Shown: positions 14,860-24,014 of the stretch, piece by piece | How positions within the stretch are numbered: position 1 is the stretch's first letter | Layout of the letters: the number at the start of each line of letters is the position of its first letter | Assembly: GCF_014650775.1 (NCBI RefSeq) | Contig: NZ_BMVP01000028.1 | Coordinates: 1-43,587 of the forward strand | DNA length: 43,587 nt | Direction of reading: 5' to 3' | DNA from: Streptomyces cirratus | GTDB taxonomy: Bacteria; Actinomycetota; Actinomycetes; Streptomycetales; Streptomycetaceae | Program-made: the position numbers and the translations under genes | Notes under the pieces: generated by a model | The model's database searches: none | What the model saw: the letters and a program-made list of their open reading frames with translations, nothing else | Told to the model about the DNA's origin: nothing

Positions 14860-15768
14860 CTTCGCGGTCGTGGGATCGAACGGGCCCTGGCTTTACCGAG
14901 CCGACGGCCGGTGGATCCCCGACGGGTCGAGCGGCCTGCTGTGCGCGAACGTCGGTCAGAGCAGCCCGGCGGTTCTCGTCGAGATCGAGAAACAGTTCTC
15001 CCGCTACTCCTTTGGCGGCGCTGCTGTCGTCCAGCCCACATGCAGATGGAACTGATGGGCCGCCTGTGCCAGGCCGTGGGCCGACCGTAGGACTTTGTCG
15101 CGCTGACCACGTGCGGCACGCTCGGCGTGGAGGTCGCGGTGCGCCTGGCGCGGAACATCGTGCGGGTGCGCGACGGGAAGCGGCGCGGGGACATCCTGAC
15201 GCCCGACCTGAGCTACCACGGCACCAGCATGTTCACCCTCGGGTGGGGGGCAATCAGATCCGCAACCCCCCGTCCGGTAGACCGGTACGGTCTCGGTCCC
15301 GCTTTCCCCGCGCCCTACCCGCCGGCGCCCGGCCGGGCTCACGAGGGGCACGGCTGCGATGCCTCCTGTGCCGACGAGGTGGCAGGGCGATCGACGGCCG
15401 GGGTGCCGAGAACGTGGCCGCGGTCCTGATCGAGCCCATCAAGGCACCACAGGCGGAGCCGTCGTGCAACCCGGTGGATACCTACGGCGGGTCTCGGAGA
15501 TCTGCCGGGAGCTGGGGCGTCCTGGTCATCCACGACGAGGCGCTGTCCGGGCTGTGGCACACCCGGCACCCCGCTGGCGAGCCAGCACTGGGACGGCTGG
15601 GAACCCGACATGGTCATCCTGTCCAAGGGCCTGGGCGCCGGCTACGTCGGGGACGGTGCAGTGCTGGTCTCGCCGAAGGTCACACCGCTGCTGCGGCACA
15701 AGGTGCTCGCCGCGATGCCGGACAAGCTTCGAGACTGGATGATCTCGCCGGGTCAGAGCCGGTGACGT
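14860..15768 (+). pseudogene. class-III PLP aminotransferase, multiply frameshifted
   Basis: Fragments in all three frames follow the order of a class-III (acetylornithine/GABA-type) aminotransferase: LYRADGRWIPDGSSGLLCAN, FSRYSFGGAAVVQPT, FVALTTCGTLGVEVAVRLAR, DLSYHGTSMFTLG, AAVLIEPI, GVLVIHDEALSGLWH (the metal-free Asp that contacts the pyridine N), and PDMVILSKGLGAGYVGDGAV with the PLP lysine, then LVSPKVTPLLRHK. At least four shifts or small deletions break it. A separate tail ending 15857 (TEQRLANIVLNHGRG) may be another small remnant. It starts about 170 bp after the IS. Confidence 0.75.
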
Positions 15769-16117
15769 CCTGGACCGAGCAGCGCTTGGCCAACATTGTC
15801 CTCAACCACGGCCGAGGCAGCGTGACCGAAGAGATGCTCGCCCGCCTCAAGGTCTGACCTGTCCTCACACAGCGGCAAGTCGGGTCCATCAAGCCGCCTC
15901 ACGTTCGCCCGGCGATGGCACACCGTGTGATTCACGACCGCCTGCCCGTCGACAAGGGTGCTTCACTGAGCCTCGGCCGCCCAGCCGATCCCTTCGACAG
16001 ACTCCCGACCTCACCGCGCTCCCGCCACTGGCGCCGCCACGCTCCATGGACCGCTCGTTGATCGGCCAGGTGGGGCTTTCTGCTCCTTTTCAAGAGGCCT
16101 TTTACGCAGTCTCGAAT
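15769..16117. other. gap between aminotransferase and CAP remnants
   Basis: Contains the tail of an open + frame (ends 15857) and otherwise nothing recognisable on either strand. Confidence 0.35.
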
Positions 16118-16480
16118 TCACAGCGGGTATCCGCTCGCGACCGCGGCCGTGAGGTTCGGGTTGCCGGCGAGGTCCTGGGCGGGCGCGGTTTCCGTGAGTT
16201 TCGGGTCGGCCTTCAGTGGGGCGCACCCGAACTTCGGACACGCCGTGTTGATCAGGTCGAGGAATCGCTGCTCCTCCTGGGGGTTCCGCTGGGGTGGGGT
16301 GCTTCTGCCGGGCACGGGGGCGCTGTTCGGTGGGGTGAGTACTGCACTGGCTGTGAGTGGACCAGGCGCCGTTCGCCCCGCTGTCCCACCAGTGGGATCT
16401 GACCGCGCCGTCAGGCCCCAGCGCCGCCCGTCGGCCATTCGCTGCCCGTTCGCCTTCCACTCGAGGGACGCAACGCTCAT
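16118..16480 (-). pseudogene. truncated CAP/SCP-domain protein fragment
   Basis: A 120-residue frame. Its last 50 residues read like the start of a CAP (SCP/PR-1) domain: EEQRFLDLINTACPKFGCAP, then LKADPKLTETAPAQDLA, comparable to 'vl.liN.aRa.aGc..L..d..Lt.aA..ha.dmA'. The frame ends soon after, so the catalytic-like His/Glu residues and most of the domain are missing, and the first 60 residues are Pro/Thr-rich linker-like sequence without a signal peptide. It is probably the broken middle of a secreted protein gene. Confidence 0.4.
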
Positions 16481-16508
16481 CCCTTCGCCGCCAAGCCGTC
16501 AAAACTTG

Positions 16509-16527
16509 GATGCGGCAAAGCCGCATC
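16509..16527. repeat. short perfect hairpin GATGCGGC-AAA-GCCGCATC
   Basis: An 8-bp perfect stem with an AAA loop in a locally AT-richer stretch upstream of the HEAT-repeat gene. It could be a terminator for a lost gene or a leader structure. No function can be assigned. Confidence 0.35.
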
Positions 16528-16741
16528 GGTCACGCTTCGTTGCTACTGGTCGGACTTCGTTGAGACGGATCATCGACCGCGCAGGCTGATTGGTCCGCCC
16601 CTGGCTGTCCCGTCTCTGCCGATCTGGCTGCTGTCTCAAGTGACCTGGTTCGAATCGCGTCGCGTGCGGTTCTGTTGGGGGGACAGGCTGAATCGGCGGA
16701 TTCGGAGCCGATACTGGTGTCGAGAGACAGGGGGAGGCAAC

Positions 16742-17431
16742 GTGGGATTCGATGAAGACGACATGGCCACGGACGACCTGTTCGCAGGAGCCTTGGACGA
16801 GATCGGTATGGACGAGGGGCCGGCCCCCTGTCTGGTTGCCCTGCACGGGAGGCCGACCCGGCACGTCTTCGAGGGTGCGGTAGGCCTGTTGGCGTGCGAG
16901 GAGCCGGCGAAACGGGAACTGGGGGCACGGATCCTGCGCGAGCTGGGTTCTTACGACACCGAGGGCCGACGGCCGTTCACCCGCGAGACGATCGAGGCCG
17001 CCGTGAGGGAGATACCCAGTGAACCCGACCCCGGCGTCCTCAGGTGGCTGATCTCCGTCCTCGGCTATCACAACGCCCACGAGACCCTAGACCTGGTGCT
17101 CGGTCATCAGAGCCACACCGCGCAACCGGTGCGCTTCGCGGTCGCCGCCGCACTTCCCTCCCTGGCCGATCCCGAACGCACGCAGGACCGAGTCGTAGAG
17201 GCCCTCCTGAAGCTGTCCGAGGACGAGGACGAGGCCGTCCGCTGGTACGCCCTGTACGCGCTGTTCCAGGAAACGGTCGCCGTGACCGACGAGCAGAGGA
17301 CCGAGTGGGCGAGAGGCCTGATCGAACGCGGCGACACGGACCGGCGTGCCCAACTGCACCACCTCGGCACGACCCTCGACAACGCCGATACCGCCCTCCG
17401 TGAAGTCCTCGGGCGCGCTCCGGGCACCTGA
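16742..17431 (+). CDS. HEAT-repeat protein
   Basis: 229 residues made of alpha-helical HEAT-like repeats: EGAVGLLACEEPAKRELGAR, PDPGVLRWLISVLGYHNA, VRFAVAAALPSLADPE and DEDEAVRWYALYALFQETVA are successive helix pairs with the 'vR..a...L' pattern. Strongly acidic, with no signal or membrane segment. Such proteins act as scaffolds in the cytosol; the partner is unknown. The GTG at 16742 follows GGGGGAGGCAAC. The longer upstream frame (to 16640) is basic and lacks a ribosome site, so it is excluded. Confidence 0.78.
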   Translation: MGFDEDDMATDDLFAGALDEIGMDEGPAPCLVALHGRPTRHVFEGAVGLLACEEPAKRELGARILRELGSYDTEGRRPFTRETIEAAVREIPSEPDPGVLRWLISVLGYHNAHETLDLVLGHQSHTAQPVRFAVAAALPSLADPERTQDRVVEALLKLSEDEDEAVRWYALYALFQETVAVTDEQRTEWARGLIERGDTDRRAQLHHLGTTLDNADTALREVLGRAPGT

Positions 17432-17476
17432 GACGCCCCTGGGCGGGCAGTCCCTCCAGCTGATGATGTACCTGCG

Positions 17477-17568
17477 GGGACCAGATCACCTGAGATTCGC
17501 GTCGGCTGCCGGTCTCAGGCGATCTGGTCGTCACCGGTCAGGACCTCAGCGCGGGACCAGATCACCTG
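17477..17568. repeat. three copies of a GACCAGATCACCTG-type repeat
   Basis: GGGACCAGATCACCTG occurs at 17477-17492 and 17553-17568 as an exact direct repeat, and CAGGCGATCTGGTC at 17516-17529 is an inverted copy with one mismatch. They lie in the 289-bp gap between the HEAT gene (+) and the convergent permease gene (-). Confidence 0.6.
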
Positions 17569-17626
17569 GCACGGGACACTGGCGCTGCGGTCGGTCACGG
17601 CGCGCCCCTGACCTGCGGTGATCAGA

Positions 17627-17690
17627 GTTCGATGGCACAAACCCGCGTCCGTCACAGTTCAGTGGCAAACGGTCAAGGTTCGATGGCACA
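17627..17690. repeat. three copies of a GTTCGATGGCACA-type repeat
   Basis: GTTCGATGGCACA at 17627-17639 and 17678-17690 is exact, and GTTCAGTGGCAAA at 17657-17669 is a variant; spacing is 30 and 21 bases. Multiple short subterminal repeats are typical of IS21-type element ends, so this may be the end of a lost insertion sequence (inference). Confidence 0.5.
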
Positions 17691-17720
17691 GCACAGTCCC
17701 TCCCCTACCAGCCCTGGACG

Positions 17721-20282
17721 TCAGGTGTTCGCGGCAGCCTCCAGGGGGCTCAGGGCGGCTGCCCGGCGGGCGGGTGCGGCGGCCGCGAGGACGCCGATCA
17801 CCAGGGAGAGCAGGCACACCAGGAGCAGGGTTCCCCAGGGCAGGGCCAGGGTGTACTGGTCGACGGCGCCGTGGGCGAGGGAGCCGACGGCCCAGGCGCC
17901 GAACAGGCCGCCCGTCAGGCCCAGGAGAGTTCCGAAACCGGCGACGGTCAGGGCCTCCAGGCGGATCATGCGGCGGACGCCGGCGCGGTCCATGCCGAGT
18001 GCGCGCAGCGCGCCAATCTCGCGGGTGCGTTCGGCGACGGACATGGCCAGTGTGTTCACGATGCCGAGGGCGCTGATGACGACACCGATGCCGAGCATGC
18101 CGTACATCACGTCCAACAGGTCGCCCATGGTGCCGGCGGCCTCGCGGACGAACTGTTCACGGTCCTGCACCTTGAGGAGCGGGCTGTTGCCGACGGCGGT
18201 GCGCAGCCTGTTCTCCAATGCCGCCGTCGCCTGGCCGTCGGTGCGCAGGAGCACGCGCTGGACGGAGTCCGGCCGGAAGCTGTTGGCCGCGACCTCGCTA
18301 CGACTGCCGAGCGCGTCGTGGGCGACGGGGTTGTCCTTGTAGACGCCCATGACCTTGTACGAGGTGAACTTCCCCGCGCGACCCATCTGGACCTTCAGCA
18401 GACCGCCCGTCGTCACCCCGCTCTCCCGGGCGACGGTGGCGGAGATGGCGATCCGGCCCGGCGCCAGGTTCTCGGCGGAGCCGGAGACGAAGTCGAGCTT
18501 CATGGTGTCGCGCACGGTGGCGGGGTCGACGCCGGTGATCTGGCGGACGCCGCTTCCGGTGAACAGGGTCGAGTCGGCGATCGGGTGCGCGGCGCGCACG
18601 CCGGGAGTCTCGGCCAGCTGCCGTAGGACAGCGGGGTCGATGCCCGTCATTGTGGAGCGAGTGCTGACGACGTAGTCGGCGCCGAGCCCAGCCGCGGCTT
18701 GGCGGTCGAGTGCCTGTCCGGTGGAGTGCCCGATGACGGCGAGTCCGGTGACGAGGCCGGTGCTGATCAGCAGGGTGGCAGCGGTGGCCGCGGTGCGGCG
18801 CGGGTCGCGCAGGGCGTTCTCGCGGGCGAGGCGGCCAGTTACGCCGAAGCGCCCGGTCAGCTGCCCCGTCAGCCGGATCACCGGGCCGGCGAGCAGCGGC
18901 GCAAGCACGATCAGGGCGGCGGCCAACAGGCCACAACCGGCCATCGCGTCACGCAGGTTCTCCTCCGAGGCGTCCTTCGCGCCTCGGAGTGAGACCAGCC
19001 AGCCGGCGCCGAGCACGAGGAGGCCGAGGCCCACCGCGCCCCGCAGCCGCAACCGCTGTGCCGAAGGTGGCTGTTCGGCCGTGCGCAGCGCCTCCATGGG
19101 GGAGGTCCGCGCTGCCAGGCGGGAGGGCAGCCACGCCGCGAGCACGGTGACGCCGACGCCCACGCCGAGCGCGGCAACGACCGGGCGCGGGCCGATCACG
19201 AGAGGGCCACTGGGCAGGACATCACCGTCGGCGCCGAGGATGTCGGGCAGTACCGCCGCGATGCCGAGCCCCAGCAGGAAGCCGGTCACCGAGGCGGCAA
19301 GGCCGACCATCAGGGCCTCCAGAAGAACGGAGCGCGACACCTGGCGGCGCGTGGCGCCGATCGCCCGGAGCAGGGCGGTCTCGCGGGTGCGCCGCTTCAC
19401 GAGCATGGTGAAGGTGTTGACGATGAGGAACGAGCCGATGAAGAGCGAGACCCCGGCGAAGACCATCGGCACCTTCTCGTAGCCGCGGGTCAGGGTGTCG
19501 ACGAGGATGGCCTGCTGGGCTGCCTGGGCCTGGCCCGTGGTGGCCTCGGCGCGGCCGGCGGGCAGCAGGGCTGTGAGCCGGTCCGCGAGTTCGTACGCGG
19601 TGGTGCCGGGCGTGGCGGTCAGGTCAATGCCGGAGTAGCGGCCGGGGGCGGCGAACAGCCGCTGCGCGGTGGCCTTGTCGAAGAGGACGAGGGTGCCGCC
19701 GGCCGTGACCCGGGGGTCGTCCGCGGTGACGATGCCGACCAGCCGCGGGGTCACCACCGGGCCGTCCGTGGCCAGGGTGACCGTGTCGCCGAGCCGGAAA
19801 CCGCCCGCGGAGGCGGTTCCGCTGTCCACGGCGATCTCACCGCTGTTCGTGGGGGCGCGGCCCTCGACCAGCGGATGGCGGCTGTCCTTGCCGTCCCGGT
19901 CCGGTACGTACGCGCCGGCCAGGTTGGACCAGGCTCGGCCGGCCCGCAGCGGGCTCCCGTCCGCCGCGTTCAGGGTGGCCGAGCCGTCGACCGACGGGCG
20001 CACGGCGGCGACACCGGGAACCCGGGCCAGTTGCGCGACGAGCGCGTCGTCAAGCACTCCGGCCCCCAATCCACCGCCGGCACCGGGTTCGGGGGCCTTC
20101 TCGGTCACAGTGACGTCGACCCCGGCGAAGTTCTTCGACGCGGCGGCACGGTGAGCGGCGGCGGTGGAGTCCGCGAAGACGAGGGTGCCGCTGACAAACG
20201 CGACGCCCAGGCAGACGGCTAGGACGGTCATGGACAGCCGGGCCTTGTGGGCCAGGAGGTTGCGTAGGGTTGTTCTCAACAT
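17721..20282 (-). CDS. ABC transporter permease, FtsX/MacB type
   Basis: 853 residues, the permease of a type VII (MacB/LolC-like) exporter. It has one N-terminal membrane segment (LSMTVLAVCLGVAFVSGTLV), a periplasmic-type MacB domain to about 240, a first FtsX domain (GVSLFIGSFLIVNTFTMLV, then RTRETALLRAIGATRRQV), a second long extracellular domain (about 500-700), and a C-terminal FtsX domain (VISALGIVNTLAMSVAERTR with EIGALRALGMDRAGVRRMI) followed by three helices. Eight or more transmembrane helices are expected. It is 78 bp downstream of its ATPase on the same strand. Such pairs in Streptomyces export antimicrobial peptides or lipid-linked substrates; the substrate here is unknown. Confidence 0.94.
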   Translation of the reverse strand: MLRTTLRNLLAHKARLSMTVLAVCLGVAFVSGTLVFADSTAAAHRAAASKNFAGVDVTVTEKAPEPGAGGGLGAGVLDDALVAQLARVPGVAAVRPSVDGSATLNAADGSPLRAGRAWSNLAGAYVPDRDGKDSRHPLVEGRAPTNSGEIAVDSGTASAGGFRLGDTVTLATDGPVVTPRLVGIVTADDPRVTAGGTLVLFDKATAQRLFAAPGRYSGIDLTATPGTTAYELADRLTALLPAGRAEATTGQAQAAQQAILVDTLTRGYEKVPMVFAGVSLFIGSFLIVNTFTMLVKRRTRETALLRAIGATRRQVSRSVLLEALMVGLAASVTGFLLGLGIAAVLPDILGADGDVLPSGPLVIGPRPVVAALGVGVGVTVLAAWLPSRLAARTSPMEALRTAEQPPSAQRLRLRGAVGLGLLVLGAGWLVSLRGAKDASEENLRDAMAGCGLLAAALIVLAPLLAGPVIRLTGQLTGRFGVTGRLARENALRDPRRTAATAATLLISTGLVTGLAVIGHSTGQALDRQAAAGLGADYVVSTRSTMTGIDPAVLRQLAETPGVRAAHPIADSTLFTGSGVRQITGVDPATVRDTMKLDFVSGSAENLAPGRIAISATVARESGVTTGGLLKVQMGRAGKFTSYKVMGVYKDNPVAHDALGSRSEVAANSFRPDSVQRVLLRTDGQATAALENRLRTAVGNSPLLKVQDREQFVREAAGTMGDLLDVMYGMLGIGVVISALGIVNTLAMSVAERTREIGALRALGMDRAGVRRMIRLEALTVAGFGTLLGLTGGLFGAWAVGSLAHGAVDQYTLALPWGTLLLVCLLSLVIGVLAAAAPARRAAALSPLEAAANT

Positions 20283-20360
20283 GGGGCTTCAGGGCTTTCC
20301 GAGGGATTCTGGGGAGGTCGGTGACTTCCCCGGGCGGTACGGGGGGACGGCGGAGGCGGC

Positions 20361-21134
20361 TCAGCTGCCGTGGGAGCGGGAGCCCAGGCTCTTCATCAGG
20401 TCGAGGACGCGGTCCGGGGTCGGCCGGGCCATCTCCTCGACGAGTCGCCCATCGGAGAGGAACACGACGCGGTCGGCGTAGCCGGCGGCGACGGGGTCGT
20501 GGGTGACCATGACCACGGTCTGGCCCAGCTCGCGCACCGAGTCCCGGAGGAAGCCGAGGACCTCGGCCCCGGCGCGCGAGTCGAGGTTGCCGGTGGGCTC
20601 GTCGCCGAAGACGATCGCCGGGCGCGAGGCCAGGGCGCGGGCGACGGCAACGCGCTGCTGCTGGCCGCCGGACAGCTGGACGGGCCGGTGGCCGAGCCGG
20701 TCGGCGAGGCCGACCATGGAGACGATCCGGTCCAGCCACGCGCGATCGGGATGACGGCCTGCGATGTCCATCGGCAGGGTGATGTTCTCCAGGGCGGTCA
20801 GCGTCGGCAGCAGGTTGAACGCCTGGAAGACGAACCCGACGCGGTCCCGGCGCAGTTGCGTGAGCTGCCGGTCCCCGAGTCGGGCGAGTTCGGTGGTGCC
20901 GACGCGTACCGACCCGGACGTGGGCGAGTCGAGTCCGGCGGCGCAGTGCATCAGGGTGGATTTGCCGCAGCCCGAAGGGCCCATGATCGCGGTGAACTCG
21001 CCCTCCCGGAAGGCGACGCTGACCCGGTCCAGAGCGACCACCCGGGTGTCGCCGCTGCCATAGACCTTGGACAAGTCGGTGGTGGCGGCCGCGATGCCGG
21101 TCGTCGGGTGCGGCGACAGGAGGTCGGCGGTCAT
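20361..21134 (-). CDS. ABC transporter ATP-binding protein (MacB/LolD type)
   Basis: 257 residues. Walker A GPSGCGKST (52-60), Q-loop in FVFQAFNLLPTLTALENI, signature LSGGQQQRVAVARAL, Walker B AIVFGDEPTGNLDS and H-loop MVTHD are all intact. The 'NLLPTLTALENI' Q-loop stretch is typical of the exporter ATPases that pair with FtsX-type permeases. ATG 21134 follows GAAGAGGAG; the in-frame extension to 21284 is discarded. It is upstream of the permease in one transcript. A strong hairpin (21265-21315) separates the pair from the kinase genes, so it probably has its own promoter, plausibly controlled by the neighbouring two-component system. Confidence 0.96.
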   Translation of the reverse strand: MTADLLSPHPTTGIAAATTDLSKVYGSGDTRVVALDRVSVAFREGEFTAIMGPSGCGKSTLMHCAAGLDSPTSGSVRVGTTELARLGDRQLTQLRRDRVGFVFQAFNLLPTLTALENITLPMDIAGRHPDRAWLDRIVSMVGLADRLGHRPVQLSGGQQQRVAVARALASRPAIVFGDEPTGNLDSRAGAEVLGFLRDSVRELGQTVVMVTHDPVAAGYADRVVFLSDGRLVEEMARPTPDRVLDLMKSLGSRSHGS

Positions 21135-21264
21135 AGGGGGCTCCTCTTCTCGTACGGAAAGCGCACGTGAAGGGTCTCCGGGGAACGTATCGGGGCCTGG
21201 ACCGCCGTGTATCGGTGGCCGCTCGGGCGTGCGGCAAGGCTGTAGCGAGCCGGGCACGGACAAG

Positions 21265-21315
21265 GGCCTCCCCGCGGTGTCCACACGTAGGGGGCGCGGA
21301 CACCACGGGGAGGCC
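21265..21315 (-). terminator. 18-bp stem terminator between kinase operon and ABC genes
   Basis: Arms 21265-21282 and 21298-21315 pair at 17 of 18 positions around a 15-base loop, just after the small membrane ORF on the minus strand. It marks the end of the regulator-kinase transcript. Confidence 0.75.
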
Positions 21316-21332
21316 CGGGAGGGGCGCCGCCG

Positions 21333-21521
21333 TTACCGGTGTCCGGCCTGGCCGGCGACGAAGCGGGCAAGCGCGCCGACGGCCAGGAGCGTCCCGCCGA
21401 GGAACAACCCGATCACACCGGGCACTCCGGCGGTCTGTCCCGTCTCGCCCGCCGCGGGTTTCGCAGTGACACCGCCGCCGACGAGCAGCAGGGACAGGCC
21501 CGTGTGAGAGCGTCGATGCAC
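21333..21521 (-). CDS. small hydrophobic exported protein, possible frameshift
   Basis: 62 residues: a hydrophobic stretch TGLSLLLVGGGVTAKPA, then a membrane segment GVIGLFLGGTLLAVGALA and a basic end. No ribosome site precedes this GTG. A good one (GAAGAGGCCACC) precedes GTG 21565 in another frame, whose first residues (NPSVRTTALSRGVL) look like a signal-peptide start, so one base may have been gained or lost between 21522 and 21545. It is read after the sensor kinase and before a terminator, so it may be a kinase accessory membrane peptide (inference). Confidence 0.4.
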   Translation of the reverse strand: MHRRSHTGLSLLLVGGGVTAKPAAGETGQTAGVPGVIGLFLGGTLLAVGALARFVAGQAGHR

Positions 21522-21665
21522 AGGACGCCACGGGACAGGGCGGTGGTGCGGACGGACGGGTTCACGGTGGCCTCTTCGCAGTGGGTCCCGCGCCGGGTCC
21601 GGTACAGGAGACGGTGTCCGTCAAAGAGTGACGGAGCAAGGTATCGGCCCCTGGGCTGCCGTGTA

Positions 21666-22979
21666 TCAGTGCCCGCTCCACGGCGTGCCGACCCCGCGGG
21701 CGTCCGTCACGGGGGGCAGCCGGAGGGTGGCGACGGCCCCGCCGTCCGGGGCGTTGGCCAGCAGCAGTTCGGCGCCGAGTACGCGTGCCTGGCCGAAGGC
21801 GATGGTGAGCCCCAGGCCGTGACCCGAGCCGCGTTCCCGGGCGCCGGTGTGGAAGCGGCGCGGGCCGTGGAGCAGCAGGTCGGACGGGAACCCGGGGCCG
21901 TGGTCACGGACGACGACCGTCGGTCCGTCGACGGTGACCTGGACCGGGCCGGCACCGTGGCGGTGCGCGTTGACGACGAGGTTGCCCACGATCCGCTCCA
22001 GGCGGCGCGGGTCGGTCTCCACCGTCCGCGCGCCGCCGTCGGCGACGGCCTCAGCGGCCTCGGTGACCTCGGCGGCGAGACCGGTACGGGAGACCGCCTC
22101 GGCGACCACGGCACCGAGCGGCACCCGGACGCGGACCGCTTCTTCGGCGCCGGCGTCCAGGCGGGAGATCTCCAGGAGGTCCTCGACCAGGTCGCGCAGG
22201 TCACGCACCCGGGCCCGCAGCAGGTCCTCGGTCTCGCCGTCAGGAAGGAGGTCGACGGCGGCGAGCAATCCCCCGACGGGGGTGCGCAGTTCGTGGGCCA
22301 CGTCCGCGGTGAACCGGCGCTCGGTGCGCAGCCGCAGTGCAAGGCTGTCGGCCATCCGGTCGACGGTCGCGGCGATGTCCGCGACTTCGTCACGGCCCTT
22401 CGTAGGCCCGGAGCGGGCGTCCAGGTCCCCGGCGGAGATCCGCGCCGCCGTCTCGGCGACCCGGCCCAGTCTCCGGGACAGGAAGCCCGCGCCGTAGACG
22501 GCCAGGGGAACGGCGCCCGCGAGCGCGACGAGTGAGGCGACCGCCATGGCCGCGTCGAGGCGCGACAAGTTGGCGCGGTCCGGGCTCAGGTTGATCTGGA
22601 CGGCGAGGACCGGGCTGCCCCGGCCACCGGTGCGCTGGGCCGCCCAGACGCTCGGCCCGACGTTGCCGTCGGCTTGCCCGTCGTAGACGTGGTGCCGTTC
22701 GCTGTCAGCCGGGGCCCCTAGGGCGGCGGGCAGGTCGTCGGGATCGAGTTCGGCGCCGTCGGTGAGGACGCCGGTGCGGCGGTAGACGTCCATGGCCGCG
22801 TACAGGGTGTTCATCGCCCGTGCCTCGCCCCGGCTGCGAATGTCCTGGGCGGTCCACAGGTGCACCAGGACGCCGACCGCCGCCACGACGAGCAGGGCCG
22901 TGGCCGCGGCGAGCGCGGCGATCTTCCGGCGCAGCGGGGCGCGGCCCGCCCACGGCATGCGGAGGGAACGCACGCTCAC
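21666..22979 (-). CDS. sensor histidine kinase, two-component system
   Basis: 437 residues. Membrane segment 1 is AALAAATALLVVAAVGVLVH (about 18-37), then an extracellular domain, and segment 2 near 190 (VASLVALAGAVPLAVYGAGF), followed by a HAMP domain (RRLGRVAETAARISAGDLDA), the HisKA H-box FTADVAHELRTPVGG, and HATPase_c with N-box VNAHRHG, G1 DHGPGFP and G2 GSGHGLGL. The GTG at 22979 overlaps the regulator stop (GTGA), so the pair is translationally coupled. It senses an extracytoplasmic signal; proximity to the FtsX-type exporter suggests cell-envelope or antimicrobial stress, but the regulator resembles CseB. Confidence 0.94.
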   Translation of the reverse strand: MSVRSLRMPWAGRAPLRRKIAALAAATALLVVAAVGVLVHLWTAQDIRSRGEARAMNTLYAAMDVYRRTGVLTDGAELDPDDLPAALGAPADSERHHVYDGQADGNVGPSVWAAQRTGGRGSPVLAVQINLSPDRANLSRLDAAMAVASLVALAGAVPLAVYGAGFLSRRLGRVAETAARISAGDLDARSGPTKGRDEVADIAATVDRMADSLALRLRTERRFTADVAHELRTPVGGLLAAVDLLPDGETEDLLRARVRDLRDLVEDLLEISRLDAGAEEAVRVRVPLGAVVAEAVSRTGLAAEVTEAAEAVADGGARTVETDPRRLERIVGNLVVNAHRHGAGPVQVTVDGPTVVVRDHGPGFPSDLLLHGPRRFHTGARERGSGHGLGLTIAFGQARVLGAELLLANAPDGGAVATLRLPPVTDARGVGTPWSGH

Positions 22980-23710
22980 CGCCGGAACTTGTATCCAAAG
23001 CCCCGGACCGTCTCGACCCGGTCCCGGCCCACCTTCCGGCGCAGCCGCTGCACGCACAGGTCGACGACCCGACTGTCCCCGTCCCAGCCGTACTCCCAGA
23101 CGTCCCTCAGGAGGGTGTGCCGCTCGAGCACGACCCCGGGGTGGGCGGCGAACTCCAGCAGCAGCTTGAGCTCCGTCGGGGTGAGCGCCACCGGCCGGCC
23201 AGCGAGGAACACCTCCATCCCGGCGGTGTCGATCCTCAGGTCCCCGAACTCCAGCACGTCCGCCCCGGCCGGCCGGCTGCCGGCCTGAGCCGGTCCCTCT
23301 GCGGGGACGGGCGAGTACGTGGCACGCCGCAGCAGCGAACGTATGCGGGCCACCAGGACGTAGGTCTCGACCGGTTTGACGATGTAGTCGTCCGCCCCGG
23401 CCTCCAGTCCGGCGACCACGTCCAGCCCGTCGCCGCGCGCGGACATCATCAGCACCGGCACCAGACTGGTCTCCCGGACCCGGCGGCACAGCCCGATCCC
23501 GTCGAGGCCGGGCAGCATCACGTCAAGGATCAACAGGTCGAAGTCGTGCTCACGGAAGGCTTCGAGCCCGGCGAGGCCGTCGGAGACGGCCCGCACGTCG
23601 TAGCCATAGCGCTCCAGGGCGATGGAGAACGACCGGCGGATCAGGTCATCGTCCTCAACGAGGAGCACGCGGGCGGTCTGCGCGGAGGAGACGGGCGACG
23701 ACAAAGGCAC
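22976..23710 (-). CDS. OmpR-family response regulator, CseB-like
   Basis: 244 residues. The receiver domain has acidic pocket VEDDD, phospho-acceptor D63 in LLILDVMLPGLDG, the Ser in MMSARGDGLDVV and the Lys in DDYIVKPVE. The winged-helix output domain has LTPTELKLLLEFAAHPG, LLRDVWEYGW, RVVDLCVQRLRRKVG and ETVRGFGYKFR. The output domain and the 'WEYGW.GDsRVVD' wing are close to Streptomyces CseB, the partner of sigma-E control, though the genes around it are not sigE. The start GTG 23710 sits right against AGGA. TTG 23704 with a 5-base spacing is an alternative. Confidence 0.94.
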   Translation of the reverse strand: MPLSSPVSSAQTARVLLVEDDDLIRRSFSIALERYGYDVRAVSDGLAGLEAFREHDFDLLILDVMLPGLDGIGLCRRVRETSLVPVLMMSARGDGLDVVAGLEAGADDYIVKPVETYVLVARIRSLLRRATYSPVPAEGPAQAGSRPAGADVLEFGDLRIDTAGMEVFLAGRPVALTPTELKLLLEFAAHPGVVLERHTLLRDVWEYGWDGDSRVVDLCVQRLRRKVGRDRVETVRGFGYKFRR

Positions 23711-24014
23711 TCCTGTTCAAACGACGGACGCGCGGACGGGCCGGCTTCACGGCCCCGACGTGCGGGCGACCGCCCCGCAATCGGAACGATACGGCAGCTA
23801 GCGGACAGGCCAGCGCCTCGTACGGACACCCGCAGCCATGGGGCCACCCTCCTCGCAGCCGGAGAAACCGCAGGTCGCGTCCCTGCCGGCCGTCAGGCGA
23901 CGGCGCCCGGCATGCCGTCGGGTGACTCGCCGGACACTCCGGTTCGATACCAGCCCGAGCCCCCTCCGACACGCCCCGGATACAAAAGGCCACCGGGCTG
24001 CCGGCACAACAACG
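23711..24014. other. upstream region of the two-component operon
   Basis: 304 bp between the response regulator and the tRNA-like terminator. It must hold the operon promoter. I see no gene, clear promoter pair or operator repeat here. Confidence 0.35.

Noticed and set aside
16499..17080. Minus-strand open frames under the HEAT-repeat gene
   Set aside because: They have no start site and mirror the + strand codon bias.
22976..23710. Naming the regulator cseB and kinase cseC
   Set aside because: The similarity is good but sigE and cseA are absent and an FtsX-type exporter follows, so the orthologue name is not justified.
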